The notes beneath the pieces are model-generated. The model had not been told where the DNA came from. It made no database searches and saw only the letters and a program-made list of their open reading frames with translations. Positions 46,101 through 57,541 of a DNA stretch of 64,000 nt are shown here, piece after piece (position 1 is the stretch's first letter; each line of letters opens with the position of its first letter). Both the position numbers and the translations under genes were made by a program. The DNA comes from Haliclystus octoradiatus (Eukaryota; Cnidaria; Staurozoa; Stauromedusae; Haliclystidae): assembly GCA_916610825.1 (NCBI GenBank), contig OU744453.1, positions 845,001-909,000 of the forward strand, read 5' to 3'.

Positions 46101-49100
46101 TAACTTACTACCGGTATGTATGAATTATGTGAAGGAAATTATGGTGGCTACCTAGGTCCATCAGTAATGGTCAAACAATTTCGATTTCAGAACTGTTTTT
46201 ATTTACCAAACGGTTAAGATTTATTGAAAAACTTTCTTGAAACATTTGCCATTCAATAAGCTCTCTGAGGGTGTCTTTACACAAAACTCAGAGTAGCTAA
46301 AAAAACTTTTTAGTTCGATATTTAGCCTGCTCTACCTGAAGCAGTCAGCACTCTAGTCAATCTTTCGCCTCTTAAAAGTTGTGTCATTGGTTTTATATCG
46401 GATTTCAGTAATCATAAAAAGGAATGATGAATAGATGCTGTTGCAGGAAATTTAAATACATTCTGTCTAACATTTTTAGTTATCAATTTAAATAAAATTT
46501 ATAAATTATTTCAAAATGTTTGTTTTTAATATTAGATGATGGTTGTATCTTTTAACATCAATACAAACCAATGGGTTGCAAGGTATGTTTAACAAATATC
46601 AATTAACGCTGGTGATGTACAATCGTCAATCATACTTAACTGACAAATAATATAAATATCACTTGGAAATTTATACTGGACAACCATATGTTAGTCATCC
46701 CTGTGGACAAGAGGTTGGCTTCAAAAATATTTTAAAAAACTACCATATTTAGAAAAGATTGCAGCATGAACTTGATTAGAAGATCTACTCTGCTTACTTC
46801 TGACATCACATTGTCTGCCTAAAAGTATGTTAAAAACACTAAGTCTGTGTAACAACAGGTGCCATTCAAACTATTTGGAATCGCTTGAAATGTAATTGAA
46901 ATCTATTGTTAGATATCTTGACACCTAATCTTACTTTACTATTGTGTGCCTCTCTTGATCAGATCAGTCAAATTGTTGAAACCCTTTTAATAAGTGCACA
47001 CAACTTTAAAAGCTATCTTACTCCCTTCCAAAAGATAATGTTTAAATTTGCTGCAACAGATAATTATTGATATTACAGATATGTTTTCAAACGGTTGCGT
47101 TTCCTTGGCAATAAGAACATCTCTCATGTCAGCGCATTGATGTTCTTGGCTTTTTGGCATGGGTTTTACGTTGGATATTTTATTTGTTTTGCTTTTGAGT
47201 TTGTCTTTATCATTGCCGAGAGACGGGTAAGTCAATGATGTCTATTAGTACTTGCAACTAGATGAGCGCAACATTTTCTCAACATTGATGTAGAGCTTGT
47301 GAAGTTTTGCTTTCATTTAGCTGTCCAATGCAACATCTGCTCTACAAGCGCTCTACACAAGCTCTGCATGTCTGAAATTGAGGGTTGTTTCCTTATAAGG
47401 CTAATACATTGTTTAAGTGCAACAATCAATCAACTGATCTTATACATTAGAACAGTTAAAGTTTCTATAGTGACCACTCTTCAGTTGAATACAAAAATGA
47501 TGATTCTATTAAATCAATCCCTGTGTATAAAGGTCACCTGTCACAGTGGTCAGTTGATGTAGATTTTATGATGGCTGCTTTTATACATCATTTGTATCTT
47601 TGTTTATGTGTATGTAGAATGTCAATCTTATCATTTGTCATTTTGTTATGATTATGGTTTAATCCTTCCTGTTGTAGACTATTGATATCCTCTATGGTTA
47701 TTTTGGTAAAAGTATTACAGATTACCCGTTGTACATTCGCCTTCCGTTGTGCGCACTGTTAGCATTCTATAAATGGTTATTCATGGCTTATGCAGTTGTA
47801 TCCTTCAGTTTATTAAGATGGCGACGAATTAAACCGGTTAGTGATTCATCATCATTGATGCTAGGATTCTCAAGCGTGGGTGCGAAAATTCAACTCAGCG
47901 ACTCACCGACTTTGTCAACTTTGATGCCATTTTCTTTAAAAATTAGGCAATTTAAACAAAATTTCTGCATTACAAAGCTTTTGTATGAGGCTTATAAGAT
48001 AAAATAGGTCTTGATTGTGTATTTGTGTTAACTTCAATCGAACACATGGAAATCAAAACAGCTCCAAAGCATGAAAACGAAATGTGATATGTGACGTTTA
48101 TGTGATACGAAAGCTGCATAATGCAAAAAATTTAGTAAATTTGTATCAAAGTTAGCAATGTTGTGAGTCGGTGAGCTGATTTTTCTCACCCACTCGATTC
48201 TCAAGTAGGTTATAGAATGTTAGATAATGGAATAGCTGAGTTATCGTTTGTGCGATACTAACAAATTTTCTCCATCTTACTGTATACATCAGATCCAGAA
48301 CGGAACATTGTCTTTTCAACTAGCTGAGAGTGTAGGGTCAGTATTTATACATCAGATCCAGAACGGAACATTGTCTTTTCAACTAGCTGAGAGTGTAGGG
48401 TCAGTATTTATACATCAGATCCAGAACGGAACATTGTCTTTTCAATTAGCTGAGAGTGTAGGGTCAGTATTTATACTTCAGATCCAGAACGGAACATTGT
48501 CTTTTCAACTAGCTGAGAGTGTAGGGTCAGTATTTATACATCAGATCCAGAACGGAACATTGTCTTTTCAACTAGCTGAGAGTGTAGGGTCAGTATTTAT
48601 ACATCAGATCCAGAACGGAACATTGTCTTTTCAACTAGCTGAGAGTGTAGGGTCAGTATTTATACATCAGATCCAGAACGGAACATTGTCTTTTCAACTA
48701 GCTGAGAGTGTAGGGTCAGTATTTATACATCAGATCCAGAACGGAACATTGTCTTTTCAACTAGCTGAGAGTGTAGGGTCAGTATTTATACATCAGATCC
48801 AGAACGGAACATTGTCTTTTCAACTAGCTGAGAGTGTAGGGTCAGTATTTATACATCAGATCCAGAACGGAACATTGTCTTTTCAACTAGCTGAGAGTGT
48901 AGGGTCAGTATTGAGTCTGACCTTTGTGTGATAACAGTTACAGATCCCAGAAGGCTAGAAAAAATTCAGAAGAAAATTGATAATTTTATAATTCAGATTT
49001 TATCAAATTGGATTCTCATCCTCACATAATCCGAATAATTTATCTTGATTAAGTTGCAATTTTTAATTTGTTTCATTGTTTATTCTAGGTTTACAATTCA

Positions 49101-49833
49101 ATGTATCATTTTATAGCTATAATTTCTGTTGTCTGGTATCTGTCAATCCCTTATATTGAAAAAGCATTAAAGAAACCATCTCAAGAAAAAGACAAGTATG
49201 TACCATCATCTGTATGCCATCACGCTCTTCGAAAAAAAAAGCTGACATAGGATTTTTAAATCCTGTTTCTGAATCTGATTGAAAATCTTTAGGTTTTGAC
49301 CTTTACTTACAGGATTCAATCCCCAGCAAGAGCACTTTTGGGGCTAGCGTCGAGAAGGGCATCTAGTCGTAAAATCCGCACACTTAAAATACTAATCAGT
49401 CAACCAGCCACTCCCCTCTCCCATGAAAAATGCTCCAAGCTTATGTGGATAAATAAGCAAATAAATTGAAAAATTGTTTTCTTGAAATTTAACAGAAAAT
49501 GAATCAAAATAGCCTTCCAAGGTTGAATACAATTTTAAAATCTCAAATTGATGTTCAAAAGTTCATGAACACTTCATGGAATTCTTTTGTGCAATTTCAC
49601 ACTTTCATGAATTCATGAACCGTTTACAAGGATAAACTTTATCAAATGGATAATAATTATAGTCAATACCACTACTAAGATTAGATAGTAAACAACTACT
49701 TGGTTCTGTTTGGTAAACATTGTTTGCATCAAACTCAATACCTTTTTAATAATGTTTATAAATTTGTTATTTTTATTAAAATTCTAAATTATGTTTATTG
49801 ATATATTTTTATTGCAGGCAAAAATCATCATAA
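37158..49833 (+). CDS. LPCAT3: LPCAT3 (MBOAT5) lysophospholipid acyltransferase
   Basis: Seventeen exons, all in phase: 37158-37275, 38901-38959, 40470-40518, 40973-41079, 41793-41886, 42412-42449, 42764-42823, 43421-43465, 44171-44247, 44597-44705, 45280-45366, 45891-46010, 46536-46582, 47079-47226, 47678-47836, 49089-49195, 49818-49833; 479 residues. It transfers polyunsaturated acyl groups to lysophospholipids in the ER membrane (Lands cycle). Many hydrophobic segments fit an MBOAT fold. Family blocks: GASETGLKF, NYDINWTTPQC, CLDQIPSLVEISGYTFFYGG, YLGPQFPFRRY, EGACILTGLTFNG, NINTNQWVARYVFKRLRFLG. The MBOAT catalytic histidine is His364 in FLAFWHGFYVGY, with the conserved Asn in NINTNQW (330-332). 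It ends KQKSS, a KxKxx ER-retrieval-like tail. Intron 1 begins GCAAGT (GC-AG). AATAAA at 50011-50016. Confidence 0.95.
38220..38600. repeat. GATCCGATC-rich dispersed repeat fragments
   Basis: TTCAATCGGATTCCGG, TTTAGGTCTTCAGATCCGG and CAGATCAGATTGATCAGATT resemble pieces at 5740-5950, 38980-39140, 62160-62250 and 63590-63730 (TTTAGGTCTTCGGATCGGAT; CAGCCTTGATTACTACTATT against CAGCCTTAATTTACTACTATT). A dispersed element family that I cannot name. Confidence 0.45.
39505..39651. repeat. About 50-bp inverted repeat (hairpin) in LPCAT3 intron 2
   Basis: The left arm begins CCTTATGCTTGGGTTCTCTG and the right arm ends CAGAGAACCCAAGCATAAGG, with GGGATGTTGGGAGACA / TGTCTCTCAACATCCC further in. The loop carries AGAGCCCGTAGGGCGAG. 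Confidence 0.85.
41254..41687. mobile_element. MITE-4, 434 bp
   Basis: Terminal inverted repeats AAGGTGCACATGACACC at the left and GGTGTCATGTGCACTT at the right. No coding capacity. In LPCAT3 intron 4. No clear target duplication. Confidence 0.75.
43649..43734. mobile_element. Compact palindromic element (CCCCTGCGAAAA ends)
   Basis: An 86-bp element with ends CCCCTGCGAAAAACAGTTCA and TGAACTGTTTTTCGCAGGGG, perfect inverted repeats, around a GTTCATGAACTGTTCATGAG core. The best-preserved member of the GTTCATGAAC family. Confidence 0.85.
43921..44097. mobile_element. MITE-1 copy, reverse orientation, TA duplication
   Basis: CAGTGAAACCTGTATATAACG to ATAACAGTTTTAACTG between TA dinucleotides. It ends 73 bp before LPCAT3 exon 9 (44171), so it lies close to that exon's branch-point region. 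Confidence 0.87.
44724..44795. repeat. MITE-1 fragment
   Basis: CAATCAAACCTTTTATAACAACC through TCGCCTGTATATAGTGATCA, one end of the element, just after LPCAT3 exon 10. Confidence 0.6.
46138..46175 (+). pseudogene. Duplicated fragment of LPCAT3 exon 8 with its donor region
   Basis: TTATGGTGGCTACCTAGGTC continues as CATCAGTAATGGTCAAAC. The true exon 8 end reads TTATGGTGGCTACCTAGGTC, then CACAAGTAAGTGTCAAA. The copy is in intron 12, about 2.7 kb downstream. Its donor is weakened (CAGTAATG against CAAGTAAGT) and it has no obvious acceptor, so it is a dead copy or a decoy. Confidence 0.8.
47442..47580. repeat. Degenerate MITE-1 copy
   Basis: GTTTCTATAGTGACCACTCT, ATAAAGGTCACCTGTCACAG and GATGGCTGCTTTTATACATC follow the order of MITE-1 motifs at lower similarity. 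In LPCAT3 intron 14. Confidence 0.5.
48284..48914 (+). repeat. 63-bp minisatellite, ten units, open in frame
   Basis: Ten near-identical 63-bp units (containing CAGATCCAGAACGGAACATT and GAGAGTGTAGGGTCAGTATT) lie in LPCAT3 intron 15. Because 63 is a multiple of three and the units lack stops in one frame, an open frame of 227 codons results, repeating a 21-residue unit around QNGTLSFQLAESVGSV. The differences seen are single bases (one CAACTA to CAATTA, one CATCAG to CTTCAG). Confidence 0.95.
49307..49470 (+). repeat. SINE-B copy
   Basis: CAGGATTCAATCCCCAGCAA (B-box-like), then GCTAGCGTCGAGAAGGGCAT, as in the element at 33440-33578. In LPCAT3 intron 16. Confidence 0.6.
49555..49640. repeat. 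GTTCATGAAC-family fragment
   Basis: AAAAGTTCATGAACACTTCATGG and TTCATGAATTCATGAACCG in LPCAT3 intron 16. A similar piece is at 50078-50150. Confidence 0.5.
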
Positions 49834-51387
49834 CTCAAATTGAATAATTGTTAAATATTTTATTTATGCAAATTCTAAAATTATCACCTCTCTTTGCACT
49901 GTTTCAATCGCATAAAAAAGATTTCTTGATTAAATAATGACAATGTGCTATCAGATATTTCTCAAATCCTAGTTTTAAATTTCATTCTGGTTGTAGATTT
50001 ATTGTTTCTAAATAAATTATTAATATCATTGAAAGTTGTAATTTGTGCGTGTCTACGTCTTTCCCTTGTGAAAAAATGAGTTCATGAACATCACAGACGT
50101 TAAATCATTCTTTACATTTAATTTACATTCCTGATCTGTTTATGAACTGCTTTCCATTGTTGGAAATATAACACATTTAACTTTGGACTTGATGTGGCGG
50201 GACCAAACCTACCACATGTTGGCTTTGATATTAGAGCTACTGTACCTTCAAAATTCTTTCTCACTGCTGTTGTGCTCAGTGGTGATAGATTACAGTTTCC
50301 AAAATCTATGAAGGAGTCATCGCGTGCGTACAGCAAACCTTTTGAGAATTTTCCAGTAACAGTTTTTGAATTATAGGATGCATTTAAAAAATAGCCTTTG
50401 ATTATACTCAAAGTTGTTTGACTTTCAAGATCTGTTTGGTAAAATTATCACTCAATGAACATAAAAAGAGGAGAAATAAATTCACACATGTCTATTCAAC
50501 TCAGCTGAAATTGCAATCTCGGTTTCATCTAGTTGCAATCACCGTTAACATCAATGTATTCATTGCTGATTGGGTGGTCAACTCAGCCTTGACTTTATCT
50601 GAAACATCAAATGAGTACCATCTAAGGATGGCAGATGGAATGGTCCAGAGGGAATTGCATTGTGAGTAGCTGCGGCGCATCGTTGGGCATTGACAATCAA
50701 GGCCTATCTGCCATGAAATCTGTTGAAATTGATCTGCAGTGTCGCGGCTGAGATCTAAGGAGCGTTTAACATCATTGCTCTTAGCGAAAAAAGCCACCCC
50801 TCTAGAAATAGAGGAGTGGTACGGATGCCTTCGGTAGGGCAACACCGTCCACATTACTTTATATTCATTGCTGGACGAAACTGAGCCCCCAGCAAGGTTG
50901 GGTTACGGAGCCCCCGACAAGGTTGGGTATCCTGAGAAATAGCCCCCTGTGGTGCTATCCCCAAAATAACCACACACCAGATGTCTTGACCAAAACCATT
51001 TGAATCAATTAATTAATCATGTTTACAACAAAGTAATATTCTAGAATCATTGGAAAATGATGGAGATATCCATTGAGATTGATGAAAAGTTTCACAAGGA
51101 ATAAAGAATATTTTCAAGGTTAGAAAATACTGCATAACAGTTTAGTTCAAAGTATAATAATAATAACATCACTAACTTATCTCATTTAATAATTGTTCTT
51201 ATCGTTTGCTGATATTTATAGATTCTTTGATATAAAAATTTACAGTCCGTTTTTAAATACAGAAATCGTTCTTTTAAAATTGTTTTTACAAATTATACAA
51301 AATTTTGAATATACTTTCTGAAATTTAATTTAATCACTTCATTGTGAATATATCATTTGATTTACCTAGCTATATTTCTGTAAAATG
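49834..51387. other. Interval between convergent LPCAT3 and endoglycoceramidase
   Basis: LPCAT3 3' UTR with AATAAA at 50011-50016, then a GTTCATGAAC fragment, a SINE-A copy (50571-50855) and AT-rich DNA. GCAAGGTTGGGTTACGGAGC is partly repeated near 50890-50935. No gene supported. Confidence 0.55.
50571..50855 (+). repeat. SINE-A copy, 5' truncated
   Basis: Matches 35636-35990 from GGTCAACTCAGCCTTGAC to GGGCAACACCGTC; the tRNA-like head is missing. Confidence 0.83.
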
Positions 51388-54300
51388 TCATTTTCTTTTC
51401 AATTTAAAAGTGACTAAATCTCCAGGATATAATGCCGCGTCATGCGTTAAAGTGATTGTGTTACCTTCAACAGACCATTTGACATGTTCATCTGGTGTGA
51501 CAATAACGTTAATTCCTGATGGATAATGTAGTTCTTGATTATGATATATAATACTTTCCTTTGATTTACAATTTTCTTTAATTGTGTAAGATAGATAAAA
51601 GTCATGTGTTGTTACGTTGAATGAAAACTTTTTTGTGTATCCAGAAACCGCTTGTGGATATGTACGGCTTGTATCTTCCAGTGTCACATTTGTTGTTTCA
51701 CCATGTTTGCCTTTTGTATTTTGTATGCAAGCTAAATTTAATTTAACGCATCCGTATGTTTTATAAACCCATCCCATCCAGGACTGTTGATGCTCATCAC
51801 AATAATTGAATAATTCTTCCATGTTAACAGACACTTTACCGGTTGTGGCCAATTCTGTTAAGAATCCTCCGCATTTCAATCTTGCGATATCACCCATTCT
51901 AGCAGCGAACGTTAACGATTTAGAAAAATCTGGAGGTTCGTAATAATGGTAACTTAAAACGCTGCGGTTTCTGTATGCATCACCGCCTGGTACTTCAGTG
52001 AAACCAGCGAGAATGAAATCCCAAGTTACACCTTCAAAAAAGATTGAATGAACATCATCGACTTCTCTTATTGCTTTCTGTAGAACATCATACGCTGGTT
52101 GTAAATTCAAACGGTCTGCTACACCAGGTATTATTAACTTTGGATTACTAAAAAATAAACAACAAAGAAATAGCAAATGTTATTTATCTTTACGGTTTCA
52201 GCTTGTGTTTGTGGGGGTACGTTGATTTCTCTGGCATTATTGATCAACTTCATCAAAGCTGGATGGATATCACATGCAAGTACCAACCAACAACTAAAAA
52301 GGATTATTCTAAATCTGCATTCTGATTGGTTGCAAATGCTCTGAAATCATGGGCTATTCTCTCATAGAGCATGGCTGGGAAATTTGATTGTCATCTCGTC
52401 ATTGCACTATCAACACCAAAACCATGAAAACACCATGAAAATGTAAACAAGTGAGGACAACAAATATTTACGACAATAAAACATCCATATTCACGATATT
52501 AAAATGTGAAAATGCCGTGAAATTTCACACCTTTTTCATGGCTTTGGTGTCAGTTGTGTTAGGCAGTTATTCAAAAATAGTTCATTGGGTAGAAAATGAG
52601 GATAGGCCTACATCACTTACATTCTCTAATTGATAAGAAATAATATGGTCTGTGAAACCAAGTAATCACTGTGACAGGTTAAATACGTACCGATAGATAT
52701 CTCCAGACCAAGGCTCGTTAATAAGTTCATAGCCTATAACGCTGTTGTATGATTTGAATGCTTTTGCTGTTTCTCTCCAAAAATCCGCAACAGAATCAAG
52801 TAGACCATTTGTATTATTATATAACCTTTGGAACGAAGATGAAACAGCTTCTGTAAAGTAATAGTTCCCCCATGCTTGACGAGAACAGTCCTCTGCGGAA
52901 GGATAACCAGTGTTTGGATCAAGTGGGTATTTTGGTTCCAATGGAAATGGAAAATTATCAGAGTCTCCTGTAAACATAAAAATGATGCTGTTTTATTAAA
53001 CATACAAGTTTATTAATCTTATTAAATATTTTAGATAACATTTTGAATCATTGGATTGCGTTAATACAAGATTTTATGTACGTTACGCAATTTAGTTTGT
53101 AATTAATTTGAAAGACATAACAAAAGTAAAATTGTATATCAAGTTCACTCTATCTTTTCGTTACAGCACTAAATTATAAAATGTGCATAAATTGATCTAT
53201 CCCTTGGATAGGATTGTATCAGAGGAAGGGGGAGCGACAAGGGCAAGAATTACCTTCTATAAAATATGAATGTAGATAGCCTACCACTATAATTATTAGT
53301 AGCCCACCCTTAGTTCTCTTATTATGTCAAATTTAATGATTAAGGAGATTTTATGGTCTAGAAGATTGGACATATTTTTGTGAAAGTGCCCTTCAAGTTT
53401 AGCATGCTCTAAGCTGCTTCAGACGTCCCTGGAATTCCATTGTAGTGCAGACATTTGCATGGCAATAATTTTGAATGTTTAAGAAAGGCTAGTACAGGTA
53501 CCCAGGCCCGGATAGAGGGGGGGGTCTCGTATGTCAATTGACAAACGTTCCTTTTCCCTCAATGACGTAATCATGACGTAATCTGGTTTTCTGCATATCT
53601 TGATAAATTATCAATCAAATGATCTCAGTCCACTGTGATTGGGTAATGATCAGGGGCTTTAACAATTGACCTACTTTGATAACAATTGACATGATTTCTG
53701 TTTGGCGCCTGATTGGTTAGAGATGGAAATTTTGATTCTCTTCGATAACAATTGACAATCTTTGTAACAATTGTGACATAGAAAATGTCAAACTGCAGAC
53801 TGAGGCAAGTATTTGATTGGAAGAAACTCAAACCTGTCCTTGCTTTACGCAATATGATTGGTTCTAAAACAATTGACAAACTACTTCAATCTTGGGCATA
53901 TTTGACAGAGAAATGATCTACATGTATGCTCGTTAAAGAAATTCAAAAACAACAAGCGGTAAACTTACTTATTTTTGACACACGGTTAACCGTTACTTGT
54001 TGACGTGCAGTCATGAGCCATGACTGCTGTTTTGATCACTTACTCACTTAGTATACAGTATATTCAAACATTTGAGCTATACTCTGAGCTTTGATACCTG
54101 GTGGATAATTATCATAGAAGGAAGTCAGATGGCGAACGTTATTCTATCTGCAGTTTTGGCCAAATCGTAAAATCGATTCAAGTTGTCATTTTTCACATGT
54201 ATGTCCTCCAGAATATGTTAACTTTGTGGAACGAAAATAATTGTAATCTCGCTATTCATTTACATTCTTGGTTTGCTTACAAGTTTATCGCAGCTCAATT

Positions 54301-55946
54301 GTTTACTAATCAACACTTTTTTTCTCTGGATGCATGTGCCTAATTATGAACTGATATTCAGATTTAGTAAACTGGGTAATCATTAATTGAGATAGAGATG
54401 TTGGCTTCTTTCCTAGATTATGAGCCTACTGTATCAATACGAGATGAATATGATCACTGCTCAAATGATCTCACGTACGTTTGTTTTGATTTATTGGATT
54501 GTGGAGAACCGTAGAACTGATTCCAGCGGCGATTAGCTACGATTAGTAGTCAAAGATTAGAAAGAACATCAGTGCTGTCTGTTGATAATTAATTTAACTA
54601 GCTAAATATATGATTCAATTTATATTTTATCATTATGCTTTCGAATGTGATTGAACAATCTACATAACGTATATTTACACTTTCGCCAAGATACATTTCA
54701 TTCTGCAAGCAGGCTAATATTGCCTTGATTGGTAATTTAATGCAACGGTATCAAATTTAGGAATAGAAACAATTAAAGATTTCCCTTTTATTAAACAAAA
54801 TAAATGATTAAGGGAGTTGTTGGTGCCGTGGGACTGTTAATTGACTATTTATTTCCTCTGCAAGGGCATTTGCAGTAGGGGGGTTTGTCCCCTAATATGG
54901 GCGTGGCAATTTGATTACGTCATTTTGACAGAGGTATTCAAAATCCTGTATCCGGGCCTGCAGGTACTAACTATTTAAGAATAAAATCCAGCGCAAAGCA
55001 TCAAGAGTGGCAAACGGAAATATCTCACCTGGATCAACTGCCCAATCTGGAAATCCTTCAACGCAGAATTTCGGTGACATGACGTCCTGGTGCATATCTA
55101 GCAGTGTGTAGATACCATATTTTGATGCTTTGTCAACAATACCACGGATGACTTCCAAATAAGTTTGGTTGTATTGTCCTCTTTGTGGAACAAAGCCAGG
55201 AAGCATCATACCTACATACACACCCCCGGAAGTCATTAGAAATAACATCACGTGACTAAGTGTTGGAAGTCACAAAAATAATAGTAATTTTGTTTTAAGT
55301 AACGTTAAGTTTAATGTTTTAGGTTAATGATTATAGTATTAAAATATTTATGCACTGTATATGATTAGCAGTTTAACTAATAAAGTTTTAAGCGACTTGT
55401 AATGTCTGAAATCAGTTCGCTGCTCTCACTGAGCATAGCTATGATTGTTGCTTTAGATCATAAGCTGCAAACGAAACACAAAGTCTATTTGCCTCTTTCA
55501 AACCTTGAAGGCCTAGTACATTCAATAGTCCTAATACCTTCGTATATACAAACAGTGATCTTATCCAAACAGGTTACAGATATAACAATTATATTTCAAA
55601 CAGAAGACCATTTTGTGGTAGGCGCTAATTTACGACGTATCGGAAACTCAGTGGTTGGTTCTTCTGTCTGCCTACACTCACCCAATCTGATTACATTCAG
55701 CCCCAGCGATTGCAACAATTTCATATCAACTTCGGAGAAAGAATCGTTAGAATATCCTTCAGTTTCAGGATGAAATGGAAAATGTTTATAAACAACATTT
55801 GTTCCATGGAAATGTCTTTCTCGTCCTAACGAATCCACTAATCGTTGCCTTTCTGGGTCAACCGAAATCAATAGATCTGCATCATCATCTTGGATGGTTT
55901 CTCGACAAATAAATAACAATATACCAAATATAAAGTAGGTGTTCAT
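51388..55946 (-). CDS. Endoglycoceramidase (GH5 family glycosidase), secreted
   Basis: Four exons: 55946-55682, 55211-55029, 52967-52691, 52147-51388, in phase, giving 494 residues. The family cleaves the bond between the oligosaccharide and ceramide of glycosphingolipids. A signal peptide is visible (MNTYFIFGILLFICRETIQ). Motifs of the (beta/alpha)8 barrel follow: HFHGTNVVYK, LGLNVIRLG, GIYTLLDMHQDVMSPKFCVE, GFPDWAVDPG, then VIGYELINEPWSGD with the acid/base Glu at about 234, FFEGVTWDF, LSYHYYEPP, and GGFLTELATTG with the nucleophile Glu at about 340. These positions are close to those of bacterial EGCase II (233 and 351). A beta-rich C-terminal domain of about 130 residues follows. Several N-glycosylation sites (NQT, NRS, NVT) fit secretion or the lysosome. 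Intron 2 carries a hAT-like element. Convergent with LPCAT3. Confidence 0.92.
52420..52560. repeat. MITE-2 copy
   Basis: CAACACCAAAACCATGAAAA to TTTTTCATGGCTTTGGTGTC, sister of 25885-26060, in endoglycoceramidase intron 3. Confidence 0.7.
53503..54960. mobile_element. hAT-like non-autonomous DNA transposon, 1458 bp
   Basis: Terminal inverted repeats CAGGCCCGGATA and TATCCGGGCCTG. The flanking 8 bp are CAGGTACC at the left and CAGGTACT at the right, matching at seven of eight positions. Eight-bp duplication and CAGG-type ends point to hAT. The left half repeats the decamer AACAATTGAC at about 53660, 53680, 53741 and 53868 (plus variants at 53537 and 53764), as expected of subterminal transposase sites. 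No transposase is recognisable. In endoglycoceramidase intron 2. Confidence 0.82.
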
Positions 55947-57541
55947 TGTTGTATAAATTCTAGAACTTGCATTTGCGTAACAGAACTATGCTATTATTTT
56001 ATCAAAATGCAAAGGTTTCTTTCAAGTTCAAGAGATAGACCAACTGAAATTTTTATATTGTACAGAAGGTTTTGTTTGTAGTCTGCAATTCACGTGACAT
56101 GCGATCCGATGTGATCATGTGACGCCGTTATCTTTATGCCAGGGGGTTTCGCGTCATACTTTGAGGCATTCATGTGTTATCGAATCGCAGAAATTGCAAA
56201 CAAGTTAAATACGCACGCAAAATTTTGTATTAGCTATATTTCTTAATTTGGTTCACTTTTTCACTCAATTCCTGCTTTCATTATTTTCTATGATTGAATG
56301 TCTCATGCAAAAAACCTTTTTCTTATTTATGATATGCACAGTAGTCCCCCCTTTAGGTCAGTAGATAATGACACTTCAGACTTGAGTATCGTTTTTTGAA
56401 AATTGACTCCATTTAATTTTCATTTCCAAAACAAGAAAGTTGCTTTGATCTTTGATGGAACCATGCAAATTGAAGCACACTAGAAAATGACGACCTTTTC
56501 CATCTGCTTCCTTGCGTATCAGCACCGACCAATTCTAGCAGAATTTTCAAATAAAAAAGTTGTCAATGGCTCCAGCAAAATCTAGTTATTCAATTCAGGC
56601 ACTTTAGAGTTCAAGCTGTGATTTGTAAACAGTTAAAAGAGCCGATTTTCACTCGCTTTCTTTGAAATACACATGCTACGCACCTCCAAAACTAAACCTT
56701 ATTATTTTGTGAAATGGAGAATAATAGTTGAGCGTTTATCCAAGGGAAATCTTAAACGTTTACGTAAGCTCACAGTGCTTTAATCTAAATCGTATGGATA
56801 CAAATGTTGGATACGATTATTGCGTACGTTTAGGTTGATTAATTTCCGCTCTGTTTTTTATGGAAACATTTTGATTGTTTGGTCGAAAGCGTTAACTTGG
56901 TAAGTCTACAGAAACGCTTTTCTGAGTGCAAAATGAGGTTTACCATAGTGGTTTACATAGTTCTTGCATGACACAATGTAACTTTTAAAAAGCAGCCCCA
57001 CGGTAAATAATTAAATATTGACTAATGTAAAATAATGGGTTGATCAAATGAAAAGACAGATGTTATTAAAAATTGTACAGATTTATTTTTGAACAGTTGA
57101 CTGTTCCTGTTCAACTGTCCAGTGCCTTCAGACAGCACTAAAGCAACTTTTTACAAAGACGACGTTCCGCAACAAGCTAATTCATTTCTTACAATAGAAG
57201 AGAAGATAAAGAAACGATTGTTATACTTCGCCACATGAAATAACTGGTATTATTGTTATCATTTTGTGGGATGTAATTTTCTCTGTCACTATTCTTTTGT
57301 GATTACAAACTGCTCCTTTTTCCCGATATAATTTCTTTTGTCAACTCAAACCTCAAACGAATGGGTTGAGTGGGAACAAGAATCGCTCAATCGTCACATC
57401 TTCTATTCAACTTAAAAATATGAAATACTCGGCAAGAATTGAAAATATTTATGGATTGGTAATAAACAACTCATTTATACCATGGCTTATTAATCATTAA
57501 TTGTTTTTATTTGCTTGCATTGGAATTAATTTATTATTATA
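55947..57541. other. Divergent intergenic region, endoglycoceramidase / GoLoco gene
   Basis: About 1.6 kb separates the two start codons. No repeat family or convincing motif recognised. Confidence 0.45.

Noticed and set aside
50118..50411. Overlapping plus and minus frames downstream of LPCAT3
   Set aside because: No homology, no splice context, low-complexity AT-rich 3' flank.
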